A stretch of DNA of 64,000 bases, from contig NZ_AJPR01000006.1 of the NCBI RefSeq assembly GCF_000266865.1, positions 1 to 64,000 on the forward strand, written 5' to 3'. Positions 1-9,810 of the stretch are shown here, in pieces. The notes below the pieces were generated by a model. It was not told the DNA's origin and ran no database searches. It was given only the letters and a program-made list of their open reading frames with translations. The stretch is from Mycoplasmopsis agalactiae 14628. GTDB lineage: Bacteria; Bacillota_I; Bacilli_A; Mycoplasmatales; Metamycoplasmataceae. Within the stretch, counting starts at the first letter, position 1. Each line of letters opens with the position of its first letter. Made by a program: the position numbers and the translations under genes.

Positions 1-204
1 TTCCCGTGTTTTTTATATCTCTCAACAGCTTCTCTAGCTAAGCTTGACAATTCATCACTGAATATTTCTGCAGTTTCATTTGCAGATTCTAATGAGTGTA
101 TGTTCCCGTGTTTTTTATATCTCTCAACAGCTTCTTTAGCCCTGCTTGATAATTCATCATTATTAAATAATAGTTCAGTTTCTTTGGATACGGCATCAAA
201 AGCC
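1..204 (-). repeat. 34-codon tandem repeat inside lipoprotein gene
   Basis: A stretch starting at position 1 recurs at 103 (period 102 nt, 34 codons). Each unit encodes a FSDE/FNNDE-type motif followed by a segment ending YKKHG. The first about 40 nt of the two units are almost identical, so copy number could change by slippage or recombination. More copies may lie outside the window. Confidence 0.75.
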
Positions 205-587
205 TTATTCATTTTAGCTTGCGCTTTTGCTGATGCATCTAAGAATGGTTTCATAAATTCATTATCAAATAAATCTGCTGTTTCTTTAGCAGATGTTGCT
301 AAAACTCATCTTGTTTTATTATTATTTCAGTTAGATTCTAAGAATCTTTTAGTTCATTCATCCATATCCTTTTGATTCATTAAGCCAGTAATATCTGAAC
401 CAGTAGGATTGTCTAAAAATGCCCTGTTTCATAAATCTTTTTGGCGATTCTTTTCAGTTTCGAAATCTTTATCAATTAAAGGTTCTTTATCAGCATTTGG
501 CACTATATTTGGCACAAAACAGGCTGAAGAAATTAAAGGAGTGCCTAGTACTAAAAGCCCTCCTCTTAGCAGTCATCACTTCCTCAT
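1..587 (-). CDS. Modular surface lipoprotein, C-terminus beyond window edge
   Basis: The reading frame needs TGA read as Trp (Lys-Trp-Trp after the first two residues). It begins with a prolipoprotein signal (RKWWLLRGGLL) ending in the lipobox Ser-Ser-Ala-Cys23, so the mature protein should be a surface lipoprotein. I chose the ATG at 587 rather than the one at 593 because it puts the Cys at residue 23, as in the other array members with intact starts, and leaves 9 nt after a GAGG ribosome site. Motifs shared with the array are visible: DNPTGSDI, then ADLFDNEF, ELLFNNDE and EIFSDE modules. The last two are each followed by the segment RAKEAVERYKKHG or a close variant, as a 34-residue tandem repeat. 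The gene runs off the window at position 1. Function unknown; surface variation or adhesion is a guess. Confidence 0.85.
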
Positions 588-758
588 AATCATTTGCCTC
601 AATTTCTAGTATTTTTTATACTACTATTTTAATTATAATACTATGTTTTCTAGAACTGTAATTTTGGCCTATTCAGAGCAAAAATAGCAAAAAATATAGA
701 AATTTTCCATTGTTTTTAATGTTTTTGTAACTTTTAGGCACTTTAAAGCAATATAAAA

Positions 759-806
759 AATAGACCAAAACGATATCAATGTTTCAATATGTTTTTTGGT
801 CTATTC
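759..806 (-). terminator. Rho-independent terminator of the 817-2838 gene
   Basis: Arms AATAGACC and GGTCTATT, extended by A and T runs, flank a loop of about 22 nt. On the minus strand the stem is followed by TTTTTTA. It lies just past the stop codon of the lipoprotein gene. Confidence 0.7.
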
Positions 807-816
807 TTTCTAATAT

Positions 817-2838
817 TTACTTTAGTTTACTAATTTCTAGTTCAATTTTCTTAATTTGATCATTTAAGTATTTTTCGCTGTTATAAGCTTTTTCTTCTAA
901 CTCTTCTATTTGTTTATTATAAATTTCTTCTAAGTGCTCAATTAGCTCTTCTTTTTCTTCTAATTTTGCTAACTCTTCAGAAATTTCTTTACTTTTAGCT
1001 TCTAGTGATTTTTTCTCATCGCCTAACTTATTTAATTCGCTTAGTAAGATATTTTCATTATATAAGTGACCAGATATTAAATTTTCTAGGTTCTTAATGT
1101 CTTTGTCAGCTTCAACAATTTCTTTTTTGTCATCAACAAACTGACTATTTGCTTTTGATAATTCCTCATTAACTTTATTATCAGCATCATTTAATGCTTT
1201 AAATTTGTTATTGTGACTTTCAACAGCATCTTCCAATTGGCGAGTTTCAGCCTTTACGGAAGAAATTGAGCTGTTTCTTTCTTTTTCTATCTCAATTTTT
1301 AGATTTTCTAAATCAGAGATTTGAGATTTATGACTTTCTAATTCTTCAGTAAGTTCATTAATCTTATCTAAGTATACCTCATACGATTTTTCTGAGTCTG
1401 GGAATAAATACATACTGAACTTATCATAAAATTCTAGTTCTTCTTTATAGCTACTTAATGATTCTTCTGATTTAACTTTGTTAGTTTTTTCGCTAGTTAA
1501 TAATTCGCTAAGTTTTTTGACATTGTCATCATATTTTTTATCAATTTCTGAAATTTTGTTTTCTTCAATTTTCGCTTGCTTATATTTTTCTAATACTTCT
1601 TTAATTTTTTGGAGCTCTTTGCCTTCTGTTTCCTTGTCACTTCTTAGTTTTAGCCCATAATTCATTAATCATTCAATATAATTTACATTGTCACTGAGCT
1701 TATTAAAATCAGCTTTACTAGAAATGAGCAACTCGTTTAAATCAGCTATAAGACTTTTTAGCTCTGATGCTTTTTTATTCGTATCTGAATTTTCTAATTT
1801 TTCACTAATTACAGCTAGTTTGCTTTCATTATCTGCTTTTTGTGCCTCAAAAGATCTTTTGTCTGCTTCCAATTCAGATTTTAAAATCTTTAAATAACTA
1901 TTGTGGCTTGCACTAACTAAATTAATTTCTTTATTGTTTTTGCTTTCTAATTTTTTTAAGGCTGTTTTTAGTGACTCATTTTTACTATTTAGTTTTCTGC
2001 TTAATGAATCTTTGTACTCTTTTTCTCAACCTCTATTGCTTATATCATTCCAAAATGGTTCAGTAAATACATTTTCTCAAGCAATTCTAGCTTCTTCTTG
2101 CTTTCTTTCTCACACAGAAACATCATTGTTTAGAATGCTTTCAGAAACATCTTCTAGATGATCTCTCAATTTTTCTTCTTCATCTTTAGATATACCGTTT
2201 CAGTTGCCATTTTCAACTGATCTTGAGTTTCTTTCAACTCTATCATTAGAATCAGCAACATCTTTCTTTGCTTTTTCAAGCAATGCTTTATTTTTAGCAT
2301 CAGTATATGTATCATCAAATAATCTAAGTGTTGATTCTGATGATGATTCATTATGATCTTCTGTAGCAATTAAATTATCTATTTTTCTTGCAATGCCTCA
2401 CTCACTATCTCTTGATGGATTTCAGTCAATATCTAAGCCAGAAATTGAATCTCTATAGATTCTGCTTTTTATACTTTCAATTGATCTACCATTAGCATCA
2501 CTAAATAAATATGAAGTCAATTTAGCTGATGCATCTTCATGTTTTTTGCCAAGTTCTTTTTCTAATTTGTCATTAGCTGGTGGATTTGAAGGTTGAGTAT
2601 TAGGTGGAGTAGTAGGCTCAGTGTTTGAAGGTGGGTTAACTGGATTAGGTGCTGGTTGAACTGATGGTGATTCATTAGGAGGAGTGACAGGTTCAGCGGC
2701 TGGTGGTGTTACTGGGTTAGGCGCTGGCGCAGTAGCAGGAGTGTCATTTTCTGTTTTGTTTTTTACTACACAAGTAGCGGATATAAAAGGAGAAGCTAAG
2801 GCTAAAATGCCTGAGCTTAATAGTAATTTTTTCTTCAT
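817..2838 (-). CDS. Modular coiled-coil lipoprotein (673 aa)
   Basis: This is one open frame when TGA is Trp; about seven in-frame TGA codons break it under the standard code. The N-terminus is a lipoprotein signal with the lipobox Ser-Ala-Thr-Cys23. It is followed by a Pro-rich linker (about residues 35-95, many PNPV/TPP units), then the array motifs SYLFSDAN, RDSISGLDID and LRLFDDTY. The rest, from about residue 260, is Lys/Glu-rich heptad-like coiled coil, ending in the C-terminal module seen in all complete array members (LEEKAY followed by about 20 charged residues). The first 100 residues are nearly identical to those of the neighbour starting at 4574. The promoter has a 9-G tract. The function is unknown; a phase-variable surface protein is likely. 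Confidence 0.9.
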
Positions 2839-2884
2839 TAATTCTTCCTCATATTAACTTTTGAATATTAAATTGGAAAAATTA

Positions 2885-2906
2885 TATATAAAAAATACCC
2901 CCCCCC
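2885..2906 (-). promoter_or_regulatory. G-tract promoter of the 817-2838 lipoprotein gene
   Basis: On the minus strand a run of nine G (2898-2906) is followed after 7 nt by TATATA (2885-2890), which overlaps TATAAT (2881-2886). The motif TTAGTTT sits directly upstream of the G run. If that motif serves as the -35 box, the G run is part of a 16-nt spacer, and gain or loss of a G would change promoter strength. Confidence 0.6.
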
Positions 2907-2910
2907 AAAC

Positions 2911-2929
2911 TAAGCAGAAAATCTGCTTA
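2911..2929. promoter_or_regulatory. Inverted repeat next to G-tract promoter, class 1
   Basis: Perfect 8-bp arms TAAGCAGA and TCTGCTTA surround AAA. The repeat is 4 nt from the G run on its upstream side and overlaps the expected -35 region. The same element precedes the gene starting at 4574. It could be an operator or a hairpin. Confidence 0.6.
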
Positions 2930-2951
2930 TTTTGTGCTACTTTGTCAAAAA

Positions 2952-2973
2952 AAATATGGAAATTCCCATATTT
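2952..2973 (-). terminator. Terminator of the 2983-4574 lipoprotein gene
   Basis: AAATATGG and CCATATTT arms are followed on the minus strand by a T run. The hairpin starts 10 nt after the TAG stop at 2983-2985 and separates that gene from the next G-tract promoter. Confidence 0.65.
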
Positions 2974-2982
2974 TTTGCTTAT

Positions 2983-4574
2983 CTACTTAGTGTATCTTTT
3001 TATCTCTTCATCAAGTTTTTTAATTTTTAACTCTATTTGTTGTTCATTATTATAAACTTGTTCTTCTAATGTTTCTTGATCTTCTGCATAAACATCTTCT
3101 AGCTCATCAATAAATTCTGACTTTTCTTCTGCTTTAGATAATTTATCTTGAAGATCTTTATCTTTTTCTTTTAGATTTTCTAATTCCTTATCTAATTTGC
3201 TACTTTCTTCTGTTAGTTCGCTTTCTTTAGCAACGACATCTCACATTAGCAATTCTAACATTGAAATGTTATCACTGTATAGTCTTAGTAAATCTTCATT
3301 TGTTTGCTTGTTTGTGTGCTCTTCACCTATAAATTTAGCAATTCTATCATCTTCTGTTTTTAGTTTAGCAAGAATTTTTTTATACTCACTTGATTTTTGC
3401 TCATTTTCTTTGACTAATGTTGTAATTTTGCTAACTAAATTGTTTTTGGTAGCTTTATCTTCTATTTTAAGACGTGCTAGTTCACTAATTAATTCTTTTG
3501 CTTCATCTCTATTTTCAATTTGCAATTCTAATTCTTCAGCAGTGATACCTGCAACATAGTCTAATAATCCTATTTCACTCTTTTGTGAATAAGTTAATTC
3601 ATTCATTAATTTTTTAATTAGTGTATCTGATTTTTCTGCTTCATTCTTTTTGTCATGAATTAATTTGTTTATTTCAGCTGCAGTGTTTTCATATTCATTA
3701 TTGATTGATTCAATATCACTTTTTAACTCACTTACTGTTGCAGTTATTTTCTTTTCTTCTTTATTAATTGAATCAGTTTCTTCTCTAACCTTTGTGCCAA
3801 ACTCAACTTCGCTATTATATAAGATCACCTTATTGCCATATTTTGTCAACTCTTCCTTAGCTATTTCAAACAGCTCTTTTAAGTCTTGCAAAGCTTCCTT
3901 TGCTAAAGCTAACTCACTTTTAACATGTTCAGCCTTTTCAGTAAGCTCAACTATGTTTTTATTATTTTCAGCTTTTTGTCTTTCTAAGTCTGTTTTATAA
4001 GCTTCTAGATCACTTCTAAGTAGGTTTAAATATTTGTTATTACTATCTATTAGTCTATCAACTTCATCTCAATCTTTTTTTGAACTGCTTGAAACACTAA
4101 TAGTTTCTCTTTTTGCTTACTTAATGATTCTTTGTATTCTTTAGTAAAGTCTTTACTACTACTTATATTACTATAAAATGGCGTTCAATTTCAGATTCTA
4201 TTTAAAGCATCTCTTTTATCATTAGTATATGTATCATCAAATAATCTAAGTGTTGATTCGGATGATGCCTCTTCATGTTTTTTGCTATGTTCTTTTTCTA
4301 GTTTGTCTTTAGCTGTTGGATTTGATGGTTGAGCATTAGGTGGTGTAGTAGGCTCAGTGTTTGAAGGTGGGTTAACTGGATTAGGTGCTGGTTGAACTGA
4401 AGGTGATTCATTAGGAGGAGTGACAGGTTCAGCGGCTGGTGGTGTTACTGGGCTAGGTGCTGGCGCAGTAGCAGGAGTGTCATTTTCTGTTTTGTTTTTT
4501 ACTACACAAGTAGCGGATATAAAAGGAGAAGCTAAGGCTAAAATACCTGAGCTTAATAGTAATTTTTTCTTCAT
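2983..4574 (-). pseudogene. Modular lipoprotein with a -1 frameshift (paralog of 817-2838)
   Basis: The first about 105 residues (signal, Cys23, Pro-rich linker) nearly match the downstream paralog. The segment SSESTLRLFDDTYT matches a part of that paralog located about 60 residues further in, so this copy looks like an internal deletion or mosaic. The frame then breaks at a five-base T run (4110-4114; A5 on the coding strand). The original frame stops at 4050-4052, giving 174 aa, while the homologous protein continues in the next frame to a TAG at 2983-2985. With one base added the gene would encode about 530 aa and end in the shared C-terminal coiled-coil module (LEEQVYNNEQ). It may be a true mutation, a reversible one, or a sequencing error. 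Confidence 0.75.
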
Positions 4575-4615
4575 TAATTGTCCTCATATTAATTTTTGAA
4601 TATTAAATCTGGATC

Positions 4616-4638
4616 ATTATATAAAAATCCCCCCCCCC
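4616..4638 (-). promoter_or_regulatory. G-tract promoter of the 2983-4574 lipoprotein gene
   Basis: Ten G residues (4629-4638, minus strand) are followed after 7 nt by a perfect TATAAT (4616-4621). TTAGTTT lies directly upstream of the G run, giving a 17-nt spacer if it is the -35 box. That is one base more than in the paralogous promoter at 2885-2906. Confidence 0.65.
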
Positions 4639-4642
4639 AAAC

Positions 4643-4661
4643 TAAGCAGAAAATCTGCTTA
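4643..4661. promoter_or_regulatory. Inverted repeat next to G-tract promoter, class 1
   Basis: TAAGCAGA-AAA-TCTGCTTA, identical to the element at 2911-2929 and placed at the same distance from the G tract. Confidence 0.6.
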
Positions 4662-4683
4662 TTTTGAATTTTGATTAAAAAAA

Positions 4684-4706
4684 TATGGAAATTTTCCATA
4701 CTTTTT
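4684..4706 (-). terminator. Terminator of the 4710-5792 lipoprotein gene
   Basis: TATGGAAA and TTTCCATA (4684-4700) form perfect 8-bp arms. On the minus strand they are followed by a T run. The element begins only a few bases after the TAA stop of the gene. Confidence 0.55.
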
Positions 4707-4709
4707 TAA

Positions 4710-5792
4710 TTACTTTTTGCTTAATTTTTCTATTTCTTTTATTGATTTATTTAATTCTCCTATTTTTCTTTGTCTGTGGTTTTTATCTTCTTCTAATTTA
4801 TAGGCTTCTTTTTCTAATTCAAGCTCTTCTTTTTCATATTTTTTCTCTAGTTCTAAAATTGATTTTGAAGTTTTGTTTAGATTCTCTAATTTACTTTGAA
4901 GCTCTTTAGCTTTTTGTTTTAATTCAGAAAGTTTACTTTCAAAGTCTTTTACTTCAGCTTCTGATTTTTGCTTTCTTTTCTTGCCTTCAGCAATAAATGA
5001 CTCAATTGTTTTAATGCTTTGGTCATAAATTATTGTGTAGTATTTTTTAACATAATCTAATGAATTTTTACTTGGATCAGGAATTTCTTTCTTTAGCGCT
5101 TCCAAATTGCTTTTTAGTTCTTTAAGGTTTGCTTCCTTTCCTGTCTCAGCAGTCTTAACTATCTTTTCAATTCTTTTCTTAATGTCTTCTGCTTTATTAT
5201 TTAGAAAGTCTTTTTCTTTATCAGTTAGTTTAGAATAAAAGTCTTTTTCTTCTTGTGCGCCAGCCAAAATATCTTCTAAATCTTTTATGCTTTCAGTTGT
5301 TTCTTTTAGTTCGCTTTTTGCTTTTATTAATATGCTTTCTTCAAGCGATTCTATATCATTATTATTCTTATTAATTTCAGCTTCTAAGACTGTTTTATTG
5401 GATTCAAAGTCATTTTTGCGTTTAGCAATATCTTCTTGATGTTGTTTCTCAAGCAAGTTGGATTTTTTGTCAATTTCAACTATTTTCTTGTCAATTGAAC
5501 TTATGCTTGTTAATAAAGTCTGTTTGTATTTTTCAAACATTTCTTTATAACTGACATTTGATGTAATATCAGCACCAGTAGGACTATTGTCATACACTGA
5601 ATCTCAACTTTTATTTGAAGATTCAGACCTTGCTGAATTATTATTAGGATTAGGGGCAGGTGAAGTACTAGGTGGTGTAACAGCTGGATTGGAATTTGAA
5701 TTATTCTGAGTTTTTGTATCATTGCATCTAGCTGAAACTAAAGGTAAAACTAGTGAAAGAACGCCACCTGCTATCAAAAACTTCTTTTTCAT
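4710..5792 (-). CDS. Modular coiled-coil lipoprotein (360 aa)
   Basis: The ATG at 5792 opens a lipoprotein signal (KKKFLIAGGVL) with Cys23 after Ser-Ala-Arg. It is the smallest complete member of the array. A short Asn/Pro linker leads to a DNSPTGADI motif. A long Lys/Glu-rich coiled coil follows, ending in the shared C-terminal module (LELEKEAYKLEE, then a charged helix). One in-frame TGA (5604-5606) is read as Trp. Unlike its neighbours it has no G tract upstream; a TATAAT lies about 40 nt before the start codon, so expression is probably not switched the same way. Function unknown. Confidence 0.88.
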
Positions 5793-5911
5793 TGTAAACC
5801 TCGAATTTAATATTAGTTTTTAATATAAACTTATTATAAACTTGCTTGAATAGTTTCTTAATTCTTTAAAAAGATATTATGAAACTAGATTATAAATAAA
5901 TGGAAAAAATA

Positions 5912-5946
5912 TTAAAACCTTCTCGCTATAAATGAGAAGGTTTTAA
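5912..5946. terminator. Terminator of the 5996-9523 lipoprotein gene
   Basis: TTAAAACCTTCTC and GAGAAGGTTTTAA arms flank a 9-nt loop. It is a strong symmetric hairpin about 50 nt past the stop codon of the minus-strand gene. Confidence 0.8.
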
Positions 5947-5956
5947 ACGTTTGAAA

Positions 5957-5968
5957 CTGTTTTATAGG
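5957..5968 (+). repeat. Recurrent intergenic motif CTGTTTTATAGG, copy 1
   Basis: One of six plus-strand copies of this motif (11 or 12 of 12 bases identical) in the window. It lies between a lipoprotein stop codon and its terminator. Confidence 0.55.
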
Positions 5969-5995
5969 ATAAATAGTCTATGTGGGGGATTTATA

Positions 5996-8900
5996 TTATT
6001 TAAATTCCTTTAATTCTTTTTCAATTTTTTCTATTGTTGGAAGCATTTCTTTTTCAAGCTCATATACTTCTTTTTCTAATTTTGCATAGTCAGCATTATA
6101 AGCTTTTTCTAACTCTTCAATCCCTTTTTCTTTAGTAGATTTAGTTTCTCTGATGTTTACTTCTAGTCTTTGTGAAGCACTTTTTAGTTTAGATAATTCT
6201 TTTTGTAACTCTTCATTTTTCTTTGTTAATTCAGCTACTAGAGCAGTTTGTTTCTTAATCTCTTCAGTTATCCTTTCAATATCTTTACTATAAAGCTTTT
6301 CATTGTCTCTTCACTTTCCTATATCGCTGTTAACTTTTAGTAAGTACGCAGTAATATCGCTATCTTTCTTGCTTAATGTAGACAATTCAGAATCATTTTT
6401 GCTCTTGGCTTCTTCTTTTGTCTTGCTGTCTTTATCTATTTCACTAATGGCATTTGTTCTCTTCATTTCTTTTTCGGAAATTGATTTATTTATTTCATTA
6501 ATGCTTGTTTCTAGAGCTGAAATTTCTTTGTATTTTTCTAAAAGTTTTTCTAAATTAGTTTTTGGCGAAAAATCATAAGCAAAAGCAATTATTTCTTCGT
6601 CTTTAGCAATTTCAGTAATTAGCCTATCTTTTTCTGCCTTATCTTTTCTGCTTGATTCCATTTTCTCTGTTAGTGAATCTTTGTCTTTTTTAATTTCTGC
6701 CTCGAATGATTTAGTAGTTTCTTCTTTTTTGGTCTTTATCTTTTCTAAAGCTTCAGTAAGTTCTTTATTAGTTTTTGATAACTCAGCAATTTGGTCTCTA
6801 ATCTTTTTATCTTCACTTAGCTTTTCATCATATTCTTTTACTAAGTCATTAAAGTGCTTGAATTCTTCATTTGCGCCTTCAAGCGAATCATTTAGTGTAG
6901 CTAACGTTTCTTTGGCTTTTGGCAAGTTTTTTGTAACATCTGGTTCATTTAATAGCTTATTAATTTCTTCTATTTGTTTTTCAGCTTCTTGCTTTTTAGT
7001 TTCTAATCCAGCAATACGAGATCCAAGTTCGCTTTTTAAGCGAGCTAAAAGTTTGTCATTAGTATCTTTAAGCTCATCGAGTTTTTTATTGTTGTTTTCT
7101 TCTAACTTAGAATACTCTTTGTAATATTTGGTAATTCTTTCTTTGTATTCATTTAAAAAGCTTCTTGGAGTTATTTCGTTTCAGAATGGGTTTCTATCAA
7201 ATAAAGTTTTTAATTTATCCCTTGATCTTCTTTCAGCATCTTTGACTTTTTCTGTGTATTCATCACTGAATAAATCACCAGTTGATTTGGCGCTAGAAGT
7301 TATATGATCTTCATAAAGAATCATGTCATCTATTTTAGCTTTTATTTCATCTTCCATTACTTTATTAACATAGTCTTTAAATTTATCACTAAATAACTCA
7401 GCAACTTCATTAGCTGCTAAATATTCATCAAATTTTGCTTTATTATTTCTTCAGTTTTCAGCTAGATAATCTTTAACTATTTTATCAATTTGATCCTTAG
7501 TTAGGTAAAGGTCAATATCTAAACCTGATTTTGAATCTCTGTAAATTCTTGCTTTGACTTCTTCTATAGCTTTTTTATAGGAATCGCTGAATAATTCTTT
7601 AGTAATTTCAGATACTCCTGTGAGAATCTTTTTAATTCTTTCTTGTTTATGTTTTTCAAGTGCTTTTTCAATTTTTTCTATTTCATCAGCAACTTTATCG
7701 CTTTGCAATTCATACTTAAAGACATATTTATCAAAGTTGTCATCGTTTTTATTGCTATTTTTTTCTAAAACAGATATCAATTTCTCTTTATCAAGCAATT
7801 TAGCAAGTTCAGCAGCAAGTTTTTTCTCTTCTGTTTTTAATTGAGCTAAATCTTCTTCAGCTTCTTTAACAACTTGTGTCCCAGCAGCTTCTTCTTTTTC
7901 GCCAGTTGCCATATGAGCATTTAATTTTTCTATATCTTTATCATATGTAGTCACATTATCACTATACTTCTTAGCTTCTTTAGATTTTGAATCTAAATAT
8001 GTTCTTCAGTCTTTAGAATTCTTAATCAAAGCTTTTACTTGTTCATTTAATATTTCTAACTCACTAGCTAAATTATCTTTATTGTGACCTTCATTATTTG
8101 CTTCTTCAACTAATTTGTTGATTTCTTCAATTGCCTTTGAGTTATCTTTTAGGAACGCATTAATTTCGTTTTGTAACTCAGTTAACTCTTCATTGTCTTC
8201 ACTAATTGCCTTGTTTCATTCGGAAATTAATTCATGGTTAAATTTCACTTCATTATTAAAGTAAAACTCTTCTGAGAAATTATTACTATATTTATCTTTT
8301 ATTATGCCTTCAAGATATTCAATTTGTTTCTTAAGTTCATATGAAGATTGATAAAAACTCTCGAGCAATTGGCTAAATACATCTTTTTTCTTAATGTCTG
8401 AAGAGATTTTCTCAATTTTTGCTTCTAAATCCTTGATTTGCTTTTCTAGAGTATCAATTTTGTCACCAAAAACCTTAACTTTTGTAACCTCTTCAGTTGC
8501 AATTTTAGCCTCACCTTCATAGTATGCTTTTTCTTCCTTAGCGCCTTCAAGCAAGTCTAAGATATCTTTCTTAGACTCTTTAGTTTCAGCTAATTCAGCC
8601 TTAGCTTTTACTAATTTTTCTTTTTCAAGGTAGTTAAGTTTAGATTTGTTTTCAGCAATTTTCTTTTGAATTGCCTTTTTGTTAGTTTCTAACTCATTTT
8701 TAAGATTGCTAATATATGCTTCATATTGCTTTCTTAATGATTCACTAGCTTTATCTGATGATGAAACTATGTTGTCATAATATTCTTTGACTTGCATAAA
8801 ATGAGCTTTTAATTTATTTAAAGCTTTATCGCTCATAGTTTCATAGTCATAAAGACTTACTTTGCCTATTTCACTTCCAGTTACATCATCTTTAAAAATA

Positions 8901-9523
8901 GAATATCAATAATTAGCAACAAATTCTTTAAATACTTTTTCATTGATTTTCTTATTTTCATCTAATATTTTCTTAACTTCATCAGCTAAGCGTTTTTCTT
9001 CTTTTGCTAACTCTTCTTTAGTTGGATGTCAATTAATATCCATACCAGTTGGGCTGTCTCTAAAAATTGAATCTAAACGATTCTTAATAAATTCTTTGAA
9101 TACTTTTTCATTGATTTTTCTATTTTCATCCAATATTTTCTTAACTTCATCATCTAAGCGCTTTTTCTCTTTTTCTAATTCATCTTTGCTTGGATGTAAG
9201 AAAATATCTTCGCCAGTTGGGCTATCATTAAAAATTTCATTCCATGAATGAACAAATCTGGCTTGGTTATTATCACCTGGTCTAGTTCCACCTCCTGGTT
9301 GATCACCATTGCCAGGTTGTGTGCTTCCGCCTGGCTGAGTACTACCGCCAGGTTGTGTGCTTCCGCCAGGTTGTGTGCTACCGCCAGGTTGAGCACCTCC
9401 ATCTACAGGCACTTTGTTGGCTGGATCAGTTGGTTTATCACTGTTTTCCACAAAACAAGCTGATGATAATAATGGTGAAAATAAGGCGATTAACCCACCT
9501 TTTAGTAATCATTTCTTTTTCAC
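5996..9523 (-). CDS. Large modular lipoprotein (1,175 aa) with tandem repeats
   Basis: The frame is open from a GTG at 9523 to TAA at 5996. GTG is chosen because AGGAG lies 6 nt upstream and the lipoprotein signal (KKKWLLKGGLI, lipobox Ser-Ser-Ala-Cys23) begins there. After the signal comes a Gly-rich region built from GGSTQP units. Two copies of a 56-residue unit follow, each holding a DSPTGxDI motif and a charged helix, then a diverged DDVTGSEI copy. Further along are RDSKSGLDID, several ELFSD-type motifs and long coiled-coil stretches. It ends with the family's C-terminal module (LEKEVYELEKE). It is the largest array member and has a G-tract promoter. Role unknown. Confidence 0.9.
8936..9255 (-). 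repeat. 168-bp (56-codon) tandem repeat
   Basis: Two adjacent units with a period of 168 nt; for example the same segment starts at 8941 and 9109. Each encodes a DSPTGxDI motif, a basic/acidic helix, and the segment INEKVFKEF. The units have diverged at scattered positions, so they are not a recent duplication. Confidence 0.75.
9311..9395 (-). repeat. 18-bp tandem repeat encoding GGSTQP
   Basis: Four to five near-identical units encode Gly-Gly-Ser-Thr-Gln-Pro just after the lipoprotein anchor, probably a flexible spacer. The repeat is a likely site of length variation. Confidence 0.75.
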
Positions 9524-9554
9524 TGTGAACTCCTAATATTGATATTTAGACTTA

Positions 9555-9578
9555 TATATATTTTAATACCCCCCCCCC
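9555..9578 (-). promoter_or_regulatory. G-tract promoter of the 5996-9523 lipoprotein gene
   Basis: Ten G residues (9569-9578) are followed after 8 nt by TATATA (9555-9560) on the minus strand. TGCTTT lies directly upstream of the run, giving a spacer of about 17-18 nt. Confidence 0.6.
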
Positions 9579-9595
9579 AAAGCATTTTGCTTTGG
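9577..9595. promoter_or_regulatory. Inverted repeat next to G-tract promoter, class 2
   Basis: Perfect 8-bp arms CCAAAGCA and TGCTTTGG surround TTT. Its last two G, as read on the minus strand, are the first bases of the G tract. Confidence 0.6.
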
Positions 9596-9773
9596 AAGTG
9601 TTTTGTCACAATTTTCCATATTAATGTGAAAAAAATATGGTTTTTGTGTTTTTTGCTTGGCTACTAGAACAATGCTACATCTAAGATATATTGTTTAATT
9701 TGTATTTATTCACTTTTTAATCTATTCAAAGTAAGTTAACAACATATCAAGCTAAGCAGTCCAAAATAAAAAA

Positions 9774-9802
9774 AGTAGAAAATGCAAAAGTGCTTTTCTA
9801 CT
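9774..9802 (-). terminator. Terminator of the 9811-11613 lipoprotein gene
   Basis: AGTAGAAAA and TTTTCTACT arms flank 11 nt and are followed on the minus strand by a T run. It lies 8 nt from the TAA stop. Confidence 0.75.
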
Positions 9803-9810
9803 ATTGTTTT

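Noticed and set aside
9311-9395. Possible CRISPR-like repeat array
   Set aside because: The 18-bp units are directly adjacent without spacers and encode an in-frame peptide repeat.
9248-9528. Plus-strand frames over the GGSTQP repeat region
   Set aside because: They are shadows of the repeat-encoding strand; low-complexity output without start signals.
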